Shown here in pieces: positions 55,659 to 64,000 of a stretch of 64,000 nucleotides of DNA (the stretch's first letter is position 1; each line of letters starts with the position of its first letter). Source of the stretch: Nakamurella sp. A5-74 (lineage in GTDB: Bacteria > Actinomycetota > Actinomycetes > Mycobacteriales > Nakamurellaceae); NCBI RefSeq assembly GCF_040438885.1, contig NZ_CP159218.1, positions 1,302,001-1,366,000 on the forward strand, in the 5' to 3' direction. Made by a program: the position numbers and the translations under genes. The notes under the pieces are model-generated. The model made no database searches. It saw nothing but the letters and a program-made list of their open reading frames with translations, and was not told where the DNA came from.

Positions 55659-56641
55659 CGCGCGTTCTCCTCCTTGAACAGGCTGGACACGGTGCGCAGG
55701 GCGAAGGTCGCCACGATGATGGTCAGGACCACGACGACGACTCCCTGCGCTGAGGCGAGGCCGTAGTCGCTGTCGGCCTGGATGGTCCGGAAGATCAGGT
55801 ACGGCAGGTTCTGGGTCTGCGGGTTGAGTGGTGTCAGGGTGAACACCGCGTCGAAGTTCTGGATGATGTAGATCGCGCCGAGCAGACCGGCGAGCTCCAA
55901 GTACTGCTGCATGTGCGGCAGCGTCAGATTGCGGAACACCTGCCACGGCGTCGCGCCGTCGACGGCGGCGGCCTCCAGGATGTCGCCGGGACGGGACTGC
56001 AGTCCGGCCAGCAGGATCAGCGTCATGAACGGCGTCCACTGCCACACCAGCGTGATGATCACCGTCAGCATCGGGTGCGACGAGGCGATCGAGATGGTGG
56101 CAGCGGCCGCATCCGGGTTGAACAGACGTTTCACCGAGGTGAGGATCCCGGCGAGCAGGCCGTTGCTGGCGTCGAAGACGCCGTAGCGGAAGAACGTCGC
56201 GGCGGCGACCGGCACGATGAGGAACGGGGCGATCATCATCGTCCGGACGGCGCCCCTGCCACGGAACTTCCGATTCAGCAACAGCGCGATGCAGAGTCCG
56301 AACACGAGCGAGATCAACACCACCGACACCGTCAGCACCACCGTGTGCCACAACGCAGAGAGGATCGCCTCGTCCTTGAACACCTGCTCGTAGTTGCGCA
56401 ATGTCCAGCCGGAGATCCTGGGCCGGTCACCGTCCCAGCGGCGGAACGACAGCACGATCGTCACGATGAACGGCAGCTGGGTGACGATCACGGTGAACAG
56501 CAGGCCGGGCAACAGCGGCGCCCGGCGGACCCAGCCCTCGCGCTTGGCGCGGCGATTGACCTCGGCGGCGACCTTCTGCGAGGTCTGCTCGTGGCCGTGC
56601 ACCTCCGACTGCCGGTCGGTCGGCGAAGTCGCAGTCGTCAT
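55655..56641 (-). CDS. Polyol ABC transporter permease (MalF type)
   Basis: A 328-residue permease, six helices after a basic cytosolic N-terminus of about 45 residues. The EAA loop is EAAAVDGATPWQVFRNLTLPHM (about 222-243). MalF/SmoF-type partner of the following permease. Two hairpins lie in the 181 bases between this gene and the binding-protein gene upstream. Confidence 0.93.
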   Translation of the reverse strand: MTTATSPTDRQSEVHGHEQTSQKVAAEVNRRAKREGWVRRAPLLPGLLFTVIVTQLPFIVTIVLSFRRWDGDRPRISGWTLRNYEQVFKDEAILSALWHTVVLTVSVVLISLVFGLCIALLLNRKFRGRGAVRTMMIAPFLIVPVAAATFFRYGVFDASNGLLAGILTSVKRLFNPDAAAATISIASSHPMLTVIITLVWQWTPFMTLILLAGLQSRPGDILEAAAVDGATPWQVFRNLTLPHMQQYLELAGLLGAIYIIQNFDAVFTLTPLNPQTQNLPYLIFRTIQADSDYGLASAQGVVVVVLTIIVATFALRTVSSLFKEENAR

Positions 56642-56677
56642 GATCGACCTGTTCTTCTTCTCGGAGCGGGACCAGGA

Positions 56678-56714
56678 GGGCGGGGGACGTCGCGATGGGG
56701 CGACGCCCCCGCCC
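56678..56714 (-). terminator. Intercistronic hairpin 2 (before the permeases)
   Basis: GGGCGGGGG (56678-56686) pairs with CCCCCGCCC (56706-56714), followed inward by CGTCG/CGACG with one bulged base. With the hairpin at 56747-56782 it separates the binding-protein gene from the permeases, the usual way to lower permease expression relative to the binding protein. Confidence 0.65.
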
Positions 56715-56746
56715 GAACCTGATGGGGGACAAGCACTGTGGTGCGT

Positions 56747-56782
56747 TCCGGGTGCGGCGGTGCGTTCACCACCGCACCCGGA
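56747..56782 (-). terminator. Intercistronic hairpin 1 (after the binding-protein gene)
   Basis: TCCGGGTGCGG (56747-56757) pairs with CCGCACCCGGA (56772-56782), continued by GGTG/CACC after one mismatch, loop CGTT. It starts about 40 bases after the stop codon of the binding-protein gene. Confidence 0.65.
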
Positions 56783-56822
56783 CGGATGTCACGGACAGCT
56801 GGAGATCACTGGTGGACGGCTG

Positions 56823-58382
56823 TCACTTGTAGCCGCCGGCGACGTCCTGCGCCTTCTGCTCCGCCGTGGCCAGTGCGGAGTCGACGGTGCCGCTGCCGGC
56901 GAGCACCTGCGACAGCACCGAGGTGACGTCGTCACCCAGCGAGGTGAACTCCGGGATGTCGACGAACTGGATGCCGAGCGTCGGGCGCTCCTGCAGGCCG
57001 GGGCTGGCCGGGTTGGCTGCCTGCAGCGCGGTCAGGGTCGCCGGCGAGAACGCCGCGGCAGCCTTGGTGTAGTCCGGGTTGCTGTAGAGCGAGGCGCGCT
57101 TGCCCGACGGAGCCTTGGCCCAGCCGAGCTTCTCACCGACGAGGTTCTCGTACTGCGACGAGCTGGCCCACGAGATGAACTGCCACGCAGCATCCTGGTT
57201 CTTGGACGCCTTCTCCATGCCCCACGCCCAGGTGTACAGCCAGCCGGCCGACTTGGTCTTCTTCACGGGAGCCTGCACGTAGCCGATCTTGCCGGCGACC
57301 GGTGAGTCCTTCGCCTCGAGCGAGCCCGCTGCGGAGGTTGCGTCGTACCACATGGCGACCTTGCTCTGCAGCATGTTGTTGAGGCACTCGGTGAAGCCGG
57401 CCTGCGACGGGCTGACCTCGCCGTGCTCCTTGACCAGCTTCACGTAGAAGTTGACGGCTTCCTTGCTCTCCGGACTGTTGATCAGCACGTTCCAGTCCTT
57501 GTCGAACCAGGCGCCACCGAAGGTGTTGATCACGGTGGTGAGCGGAGCGCCGAGCTGACCCCAGCCGGGCAGGCCGCGCAGGCAGATGCCCTTCATGCCG
57601 GACTGCGCGCCGTCGACCTTGGCGGCGGCGTCAGCCACCTCGTCCCAGGTCGGGTTGTCCGACAGCTTGACCCCCTTGTCCGCGAAGACATCCTTGCGGT
57701 ACATCAGGAACGACGACTCACCGTAGAACGGCTCGCCGTAGATCTTTCCGTCGGTCGACAGGGAGGTCGTCATGGCGGGGAACACGTCCGCCTGGTTGAA
57801 CGAGGCGTCGTTCTTGGAGAAGTCGGTCAGATCTGCCAGCCAGTCGTTCTGCGACCAGATCGGGATCTCGAAGTTCGACAGCGTCGCGACGTCGTACTGA
57901 CCGGCCTGGTTCTTGAACTCGATGGCGGCCTTGGCGCGCATGTCGTTCTCCGGCAGCACGGTGTAGTTGACCGTGATGCCGGTCTTGGCGGTGAAGTTGT
58001 CGGCGGTCAGCTTCTGCAGGTCGGTCATCTGCGGGTTGGCGACCATCAGCACGTTGATCGTCTTGCCGTCGGTCGCCGGGTTCTTGGTGGGTCCGGCGTC
58101 GGTGCCACCGCCGGAGCTGGTGGGCGCCGAGCTGGAGCCGGTTGCCGAACCGGTTGCGGAACCGGTTGCGGATCCGGTTGCGGATCCGGTCTCGGAGGGG
58201 GTCGAGGCGGGCGTGGAGACCGCGAAACCGTTGCTGGTGCTGCTGGGGGCTGCGCCGCCGGTGGTCGCTGCCGGATCGGCGGTGGTCGTGTCGCTGCCGC
58301 AGGCGGCCAGCAGCAACATGCCGGCGCAACCGGCGGCGACGAGCATGGAGCTCGTCCTGCGGGTGGTGCGGGTGCTCTTCAT
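56823..58382 (-). CDS. Polyol ABC transporter substrate-binding lipoprotein
   Basis: A 519-residue extracellular solute-binding protein of the MalE/SmoE family. The lipoprotein signal ends LLLAAC (Cys about 26). A Ser/Thr/Gly/Ala linker (about 30-105) includes a GSAT unit repeated four times. The binding domain begins KTINVLMVANPQMTDLQKL and runs to the end. It captures mannitol or sorbitol for the two permeases. The ATG at 58382 is chosen for its typical MKSTRTTRR signal start. Upstream is deoR, 109 bases away. Confidence 0.92.
   Translation of the reverse strand: MKSTRTTRRTSSMLVAAGCAGMLLLAACGSDTTTADPAATTGGAAPSSTSNGFAVSTPASTPSETGSATGSATGSATGSATGSSSAPTSSGGGTDAGPTKNPATDGKTINVLMVANPQMTDLQKLTADNFTAKTGITVNYTVLPENDMRAKAAIEFKNQAGQYDVATLSNFEIPIWSQNDWLADLTDFSKNDASFNQADVFPAMTTSLSTDGKIYGEPFYGESSFLMYRKDVFADKGVKLSDNPTWDEVADAAAKVDGAQSGMKGICLRGLPGWGQLGAPLTTVINTFGGAWFDKDWNVLINSPESKEAVNFYVKLVKEHGEVSPSQAGFTECLNNMLQSKVAMWYDATSAAGSLEAKDSPVAGKIGYVQAPVKKTKSAGWLYTWAWGMEKASKNQDAAWQFISWASSSQYENLVGEKLGWAKAPSGKRASLYSNPDYTKAAAAFSPATLTALQAANPASPGLQERPTLGIQFVDIPEFTSLGDDVTSVLSQVLAGSGTVDSALATAEQKAQDVAGGYK
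58140..58187. repeat. 12-bp tandem repeat inside the binding-protein linker
   Basis: Four 12-bp units of GGTTGCGGATCC type (58140-58151, 52-63, 64-75, 76-87) encode the GSAT repeats on the minus strand. Being a multiple of three they keep the frame; copy number could vary between strains. Confidence 0.85.
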
Positions 58383-58491
58383 CGAGTCCGTTCCTTCCAG
58401 AAAGGGTGGTGGGGTGAAGCGGTGGGTGGGTGGGTGTGTGGTGGACCGGTCGGACTGCCTGGGGGACAGTGACTTCCAGCTGGACCGGGCA

Positions 58492-59262
58492 TCAGGTACG
58501 CAGCACCTGGGTGCCGGCCGCCGCATAGCGCTGGGCCTCGTGCGCGTTCAGGCCGGCGTCGGTGATCAGCAGTTCGAAATCCGCCAGGTCGGCGAACCGA
58601 ATGAAGCTGCTGACCGAGAACTTGGTGTTGATGCCGACGAAGATGCGCCGGCGAGCAGCAGCGACCGCCGCACGTTTCACGGCCGCGACCGCCGGATCGG
58701 GGGTGGTGAGGCCGTGCGTTCGGGACACCCCGTTGGCCCCGAGGTAGGCGATGTCGACCCGGAGATCGGCCAGCATCGCGGTGGCCCAGTGGTCGACCGT
58801 GCCGAGCGTGCGACCACGGATGCGGCCGCCCAGCATGATCGTGGTGTGTGCAGGATTGGCCGCCAGGATGGCGGCCGAGGTGAGCGACGAGGTGACGAAG
58901 GTGAGCGGTCGGTCCGAGGCGACGAGCTCCTCGGCGACCAGCTGCGGAGTGAAGCCCTCGTCGATGAAGACGGTCTCGGCATCGCCCAGGTGCTCGGCAG
59001 CCGCGACCGCAATACGCCGTTTCTCCTGCGGCCGGGACTCCGCCCGCAGCAGGATCGAAGTCTCGTAGCCGGCGCTCTCCACGGGTTGGGCGCCCCCGTG
59101 CACCCGGCGGATCAGCCCGTGGTTCTCCAACCGGGACAGATCACGGCGGATCGTCTCGCTGGCCACCCCGAGATCGTCGGCCAGGTCGGTGACGTCGACC
59201 CTGCCCTCGGTCCTGGCCCGATCGAGGATCGCGCGACGACGCAGTTCGCTGGTGGACGGCAC
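58492..59262 (-). CDS. DeoR-family regulator of the polyol operon
   Basis: A 256-residue DeoR/GlpR-type repressor: helix-turn-helix at about 6-60 (VTDLADDLGVASETIRRDLSRLE, quoted here as DLADDLGVASETIRRDL) and a sugar-phosphate-sensing DeoRC domain (about 75-235), with FIDEGFTPQLV and the ANPAHTTIMLGG segment. It probably responds to a polyol or ketose phosphate. GGAGG on the minus strand precedes the GTG at 59262. First gene of the five-gene polyol block. Confidence 0.9.
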   Translation of the reverse strand: MPSTSELRRRAILDRARTEGRVDVTDLADDLGVASETIRRDLSRLENHGLIRRVHGGAQPVESAGYETSILLRAESRPQEKRRIAVAAAEHLGDAETVFIDEGFTPQLVAEELVASDRPLTFVTSSLTSAAILAANPAHTTIMLGGRIRGRTLGTVDHWATAMLADLRVDIAYLGANGVSRTHGLTTPDPAVAAVKRAAVAAARRRIFVGINTKFSVSSFIRFADLADFELLITDAGLNAHEAQRYAAAGTQVLRT

Positions 59263-59579
59263 GCGATCCCTCCTCGCTGAGGTAATTCATCTCATGTGCC
59301 CCGACTTCCGGGGCGTCCTGTGAACCAAACCACTCCGGCGTCACCCGGTCGAGTGCGATCCGGGTACCTGGATTGCCCGAGTTCTGCCCGTTGTGGGTCC
59401 CGAGTAATCGTGATCTCTGCGTGGAGACCGCCGCCAGACTGCCCGTTTGCCACCAGAAGCGTGTGGATTCGCTGCCCGGAGTGCCCGAAGCGGACGAGAC
59501 CCGGACGCCCGTCGGCGACCGATGTGGGTCGTCGACAGGCGTCCGGGCCTCGTGGTGGGGAGGGGGGGCGTGAGGTGGA
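59263..59579. other. Intergenic with deoR promoter region; no gene
   Basis: The 317 bases between deoR and the secreted-protein gene include the deoR control region and a strong hairpin at 59500-59547. No frame here has coding character. Confidence 0.6.
59500..59547 (-). terminator. Terminator after the secreted I36/lysozyme-like gene
   Basis: A stem of about 20 pairs: CCCGGACGCC (59500-59509) with GGCGTCCGGG (59538-59547), then after one mismatch GTCGGCGACC (59511-59520) with GGTCGTCGAC (59527-59536, one G-T), loop of six. It begins about 33 bases after the stop codon. Confidence 0.85.
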
Positions 59580-60515
59580 TCAGCCCGTGTAGGGCTGCAC
59601 CGACGCCTGGTACTGGTTGTAGAGCGAGATCGCCGTGGAGGCCTGGGCCTGGTAGCGATCGGGGTAGGCAGAGCGCTGCACCTTCTGCGCGGCGGCGCCG
59701 ATGGAGTAGCTGTTGTAGTCGAAGTCCTTCAGGCCAGGGTTGCTGGTGTGGCTGGCCACGCCGTAGAAGGCCTTGGTCGCCAGGAACTTGTTGCGCACCT
59801 GCGAGTAGGTTCCCCAGCCGCTGGCCGGGCGCTGCTGGAACAGGCCACCGGAGTCGGCATCGGTGATGACGTAGCGGTTGTAGGCCCACGACTCCACGAT
59901 GGTGGTGGCGATCGCGGTCTGGATGCCCTTTGCGCTGATCCCGTAGCCCTTGCCGACGGCGATGATGAACTTGATGTTTGCCGCCTGGTAGGCCGTCACG
60001 CTCCCCGCGGAGAAGCCGGACCGGTTCTCCTCACGGACGATGAACGCCTGCGTCCAGGTGCCGTCGTCGGCCGCGAACAGGTGCGAGGCGTTCTCGTTCT
60101 TGAGTCCGGTCACCAGGTTGGCGTCGGCGCCGGATGCGATCGTCTGACTCTGGCCGCCGTAGCCACTGTTGAAGTAGACGGTCACCTTCCCGCCGGTGCG
60201 GTTGCGCACCGAGGCGGCATGGTTCTTGACGCAGACGCCCTGACCGGCGCCGCTCGACTTGAAGTCGTAGCAGGAGGGCTGGGTCGCGCCGAGGTCCGGG
60301 ACGGAGCTGCTGAAGTCGGACACCGAACCTGCGTTGTCGGAGTTGTAGTAGTAGCAGAACTCACCCGACTCGCAGACCCCGTTGCGAGCGGTGGCCGCCT
60401 GGGCGGGAGCAGCGGTGATCACCGGCATCAACAGGCCGGCAGCGAGGGCGCCGAGCAGTCCGGCCACCCGGCGGCGAGATCGGGAACGGGAGGTCGGAGC
60501 GAGGGTCTCGGTCAT
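59580..60515 (-). CDS. Secreted protein: I36-inhibitor-like domain plus lysozyme-like domain
   Basis: A 311-residue exported protein with a Sec signal (Arg-rich start, hydrophobic helix about 17-38, cleavage after APAQA). Residues about 45-160 match the peptidase-inhibitor I36/crystallin-like fold: [19 protein letters not shown], paired cysteines, [12 protein letters not shown]. The C-terminal part (about 185-300) resembles lysozyme/transglycosylase-type domains: [18 protein letters not shown] with a candidate catalytic Glu, then [20 protein letters not shown]. It probably acts on peptidoglycan outside the cell. The combination is unusual. ATG at 60515. Confidence 0.8.
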   Translation of the reverse strand: MTETLAPTSRSRSRRRVAGLLGALAAGLLMPVITAAPAQAATARNGVCESGEFCYYYNSDNAGSVSDFSSSVPDLGATQPSCYDFKSSGAGQGVCVKNHAASVRNRTGGKVTVYFNSGYGGQSQTIASGADANLVTGLKNENASHLFAADDGTWTQAFIVREENRSGFSAGSVTAYQAANIKFIIAVGKGYGISAKGIQTAIATTIVESWAYNRYVITDADSGGLFQQRPASGWGTYSQVRNKFLATKAFYGVASHTSNPGLKDFDYNSYSIGAAAQKVQRSAYPDRYQAQASTAISLYNQYQASVQPYTG

Positions 60516-60951
60516 GGTGCGGAGCCTTCCTGTAGGTGAATCACCGACTGGCTGCACAGAACGTAAGTTGTTCACACGATCCGCGCGCGGTGGATGGCCC
60601 ATCAGGGGAGAACTGCCCATCGGCATCGGGGGCGTATGCTGGAACGCGAGTACCCAGCGCTGTGATCCGATCTGCCGCCGGAACGAGTATTGCTCGTCGT
60701 CCGGGGTGCGGGGATCGGATCGGCGGTCCAGCTCCACCAGGGCCGTCCAGCTCGTAGTTCGTCATCAGGAAGGTTCGCCGATTCGCCCCGTAGGGGGAGG
60801 GTCGAGTACCTTCCGACGCGACCTGCACACGCTGGGTCATTGTCGCGTGCGCAGGTTTCTGTGCGGCGGCGCGAGCAGCACCCCGCACGCCCCAGTACCG
60901 CACCACCGGAAAGCACATCCGCCCGGAAGACGAGGAAGAAGAAGCCGGCAC
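60516..60951. other. Intergenic upstream of rpsL; no gene
   Basis: This 436-base region separates the divergent secreted-protein and rpsL genes and must carry the promoter of the rpsL-rpsG-fusA operon. I see a -10-like TATGCT at 60635-60640 but no convincing -35. No frame shows coding bias. Confidence 0.5.
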
Positions 60952-61326
60952 ATGCCCACGATTCAGCAGTTGGTCCGCAAGGGCCGCACCGACAAGGTCA
61001 CCAAGACCAAGACCCCGGCGCTCAAGGGTTCGCCCCAGCGCCGTGGCGTCTGCACCCGCGTGTACACGACCACCCCGAAGAAGCCGAACTCGGCTCTGCG
61101 CAAGGTCGCACGCGTCAAGCTGACCAGCCAGATCGAAGTCACCGCCTACATCCCCGGTGAGGGCCACAACCTCCAGGAGCACTCGATCGTGCTCGTGCGT
61201 GGCGGTCGGGTGAAGGACCTCCCCGGCGTCCGTTACAAGATCATCCGCGGATCCCTCGACACCCAGGGTGTCAAGGGCCGCAAGCAGGCTCGTAGCCGGT
61301 ACGGCGCGAAGAAGGAGAAGAGCTGA
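60952..61326 (+). CDS. rpsL: 30S ribosomal protein S12
   Basis: A 124-residue S12. The streptomycin-sensitivity residues are wild type: Lys43 in [11 protein letters not shown] and Lys88 in [13 protein letters not shown]. It lies in the decoding centre. The ATG at 60952 ([11 protein letters not shown]) is preceded by GAGGAAGAAGAAG. It has one base between its stop codon and the rpsG start. Confidence 0.98.
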   Translation: MPTIQQLVRKGRTDKVTKTKTPALKGSPQRRGVCTRVYTTTPKKPNSALRKVARVKLTSQIEVTAYIPGEGHNLQEHSIVLVRGGRVKDLPGVRYKIIRGSLDTQGVKGRKQARSRYGAKKEKS

Positions 61327-61327
61327 C

Positions 61328-61798
61328 ATGCCCCGTAAGGGTCCTGCACCGAAGCGGCCGCTCGTCGCCGATCCGGTCTACAACTCCCCGCTGGTCACCC
61401 AGCTGGTGAACAAGGTTCTGCTCGACGGCAAGCGCAGCATTGCGCAGTCCATCGTGTACGGCGCTCTCGAGGGCTGCCGCGAGAAGACCGGTACCGATCC
61501 GGTCGTCACGCTCAAGCGCGCTCTGGACAACGTCAAGCCCGCGCTCGAGGTGAAGTCCCGCCGCGTCGGTGGCGCCACCTACCAGGTGCCGATCGAGGTC
61601 AAGGGACCTCGGCAGACCACCCTGGCGCTGCGCTGGCTGATCGGGTACTCGAAGGCTCGTCGCGAGAAGACGATGACCGAGCGCCTGATGAACGAACTGC
61701 TCGACGCCAGCAACGGCCTCGGCGCTTCGGTGAAGCGTCGCGAGGACACGCACAAGATGGCCGACTCCAACAAGGCCTTCGCGCACTACCGCTGGTAA
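61328..61798 (+). CDS. rpsG: 30S ribosomal protein S7
   Basis: A 156-residue S7 ([36 protein letters not shown] near 75-90; C-terminal [15 protein letters not shown]). It nucleates the 30S head. Directly follows rpsL, with one base between the stop and the ATG. fusA starts 67 bases downstream after a perfect palindrome. Confidence 0.98.
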   Translation: MPRKGPAPKRPLVADPVYNSPLVTQLVNKVLLDGKRSIAQSIVYGALEGCREKTGTDPVVTLKRALDNVKPALEVKSRRVGGATYQVPIEVKGPRQTTLALRWLIGYSKARREKTMTERLMNELLDASNGLGASVKRREDTHKMADSNKAFAHYRW

Positions 61799-61804
61799 TC
61801 GCCC

Positions 61805-61834
61805 GGGTGGCGCTCCGGATCCGGAGCGCCACCC
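61805..61834. other. Perfect 30-bp palindrome between rpsG and fusA
   Basis: GGGTGGCGCTCCGGA followed at once by its reverse complement: 15-bp arms with no spacer. As RNA it forms a hairpin of 13 pairs with a GATC loop. Given the operon, it is probably an RNA stability or attenuation element rather than a full terminator. Confidence 0.75.
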
Positions 61835-61864
61835 GAACACACATGAGAAATCGAGGAAATCGCA

Positions 61865-63961
<2,097 letters not shown>

Positions 63962-64000
63962 GCATCGTAGTGAGCGCCGGCGAGCGAGCAGCGGAGCTCG

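Overview
The window is high-GC DNA with many GTG/TTG starts, four-base ATGA/GTGA gene overlaps, many apparently leaderless genes with a TANNNT hexamer 6-8 nt before the start codon, and the gene order rpmG-hadA-hadB / tRNA-Trp-secE-nusG-rplK-rplA / rplJ-rplL / rpoB-rpoC / rpsL-rpsG-fusA. This points to a free-living actinobacterium of the Nakamurella/Frankineae type. That placement is inference; no rRNA gene is present to settle it. hadC and mycolate genes are not seen beside hadAB.

Layout. (1) 1-4976: 3' end of a menaquinone-type polyprenyl diphosphate synthase, an SGNH hydrolase, RarD, a two-domain thiosulfate sulfurtransferase followed by SufE, and an OhrR-like MarR regulator with a palindromic operator. 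(2) 5005-7159: a membrane protein diverging from a cupin and an Eis-like acetyltransferase. A 14-bp palindrome carrying a -10 hexamer on each strand separates the divergent pair. (3) 7424-11997: an iron-box-controlled efeUOB ferrous iron uptake operon whose EfeU has an unusually long C-terminal extension. (4) 11998-18302: a uridine-kinase-like gene, an XRE/MmyB regulator with a pair of matching palindromic operators (its own and one for a small membrane protein plus DUF1330 pair), then a TetR/MFS/ABC efflux locus with a clear operator. (5) 18497-21096: small protein, Lrp/AsnC regulator diverging from dimethylargininase, and YajQ.

(6) 21263-27719: tRNA-Tyr, tRNA-Thr, tRNA-Met, rpmG, hadA, hadB, an MHS-family transporter, tRNA-Trp, secE, nusG, rplK, rplA. 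(7) 27889-32424: an LppX-like lipoprotein and a DUF1800/DUF1501 pair inserted between rplA and rplJ. (8) 32447-34007: rplJ promoter and leader hairpin, rplJ, rplL and terminator. (9) 34042-36735: DUF3054 protein, hypothetical, FAD-linked glycolate/lactate-type dehydrogenase, VOC protein. (10) 36931-44703: rpoB promoter, rpoB, rpoC, terminator. (11) 44634-53238: a probable relic of an ATP-grasp gene, a CocE/NonD hydrolase, class I lysyl-tRNA synthetase, two small conserved genes, an ECF sigma factor with a probable membrane anti-sigma partner, and a DUF222-HNH (13E12-type) gene behind an SOS-box-like site. (12) 53251-59262: a polyol (mannitol/sorbitol) import and oxidation operon with a DeoR regulator, all on the minus strand. 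(13) 59580-60515: a secreted I36/lysozyme-like protein. (14) 60952-63961: rpsL, rpsG, fusA.

Functionally the conserved translation/transcription clusters form the backbone and accessory blocks (drug efflux, polyol use, DUF1800/1501, HNH element) sit between them. Two short tandem-repeat arrays (17-bp units at 648-767, 32-bp units at 7216-7358) share a 9-bp core in opposite orientation and are not explained by any gene. The most interesting non-textbook signals are the paired XRE operators with identical 36-bp spacing to the start codons, the symmetric divergent promoter at 5553-5566, and the two related tandem arrays.
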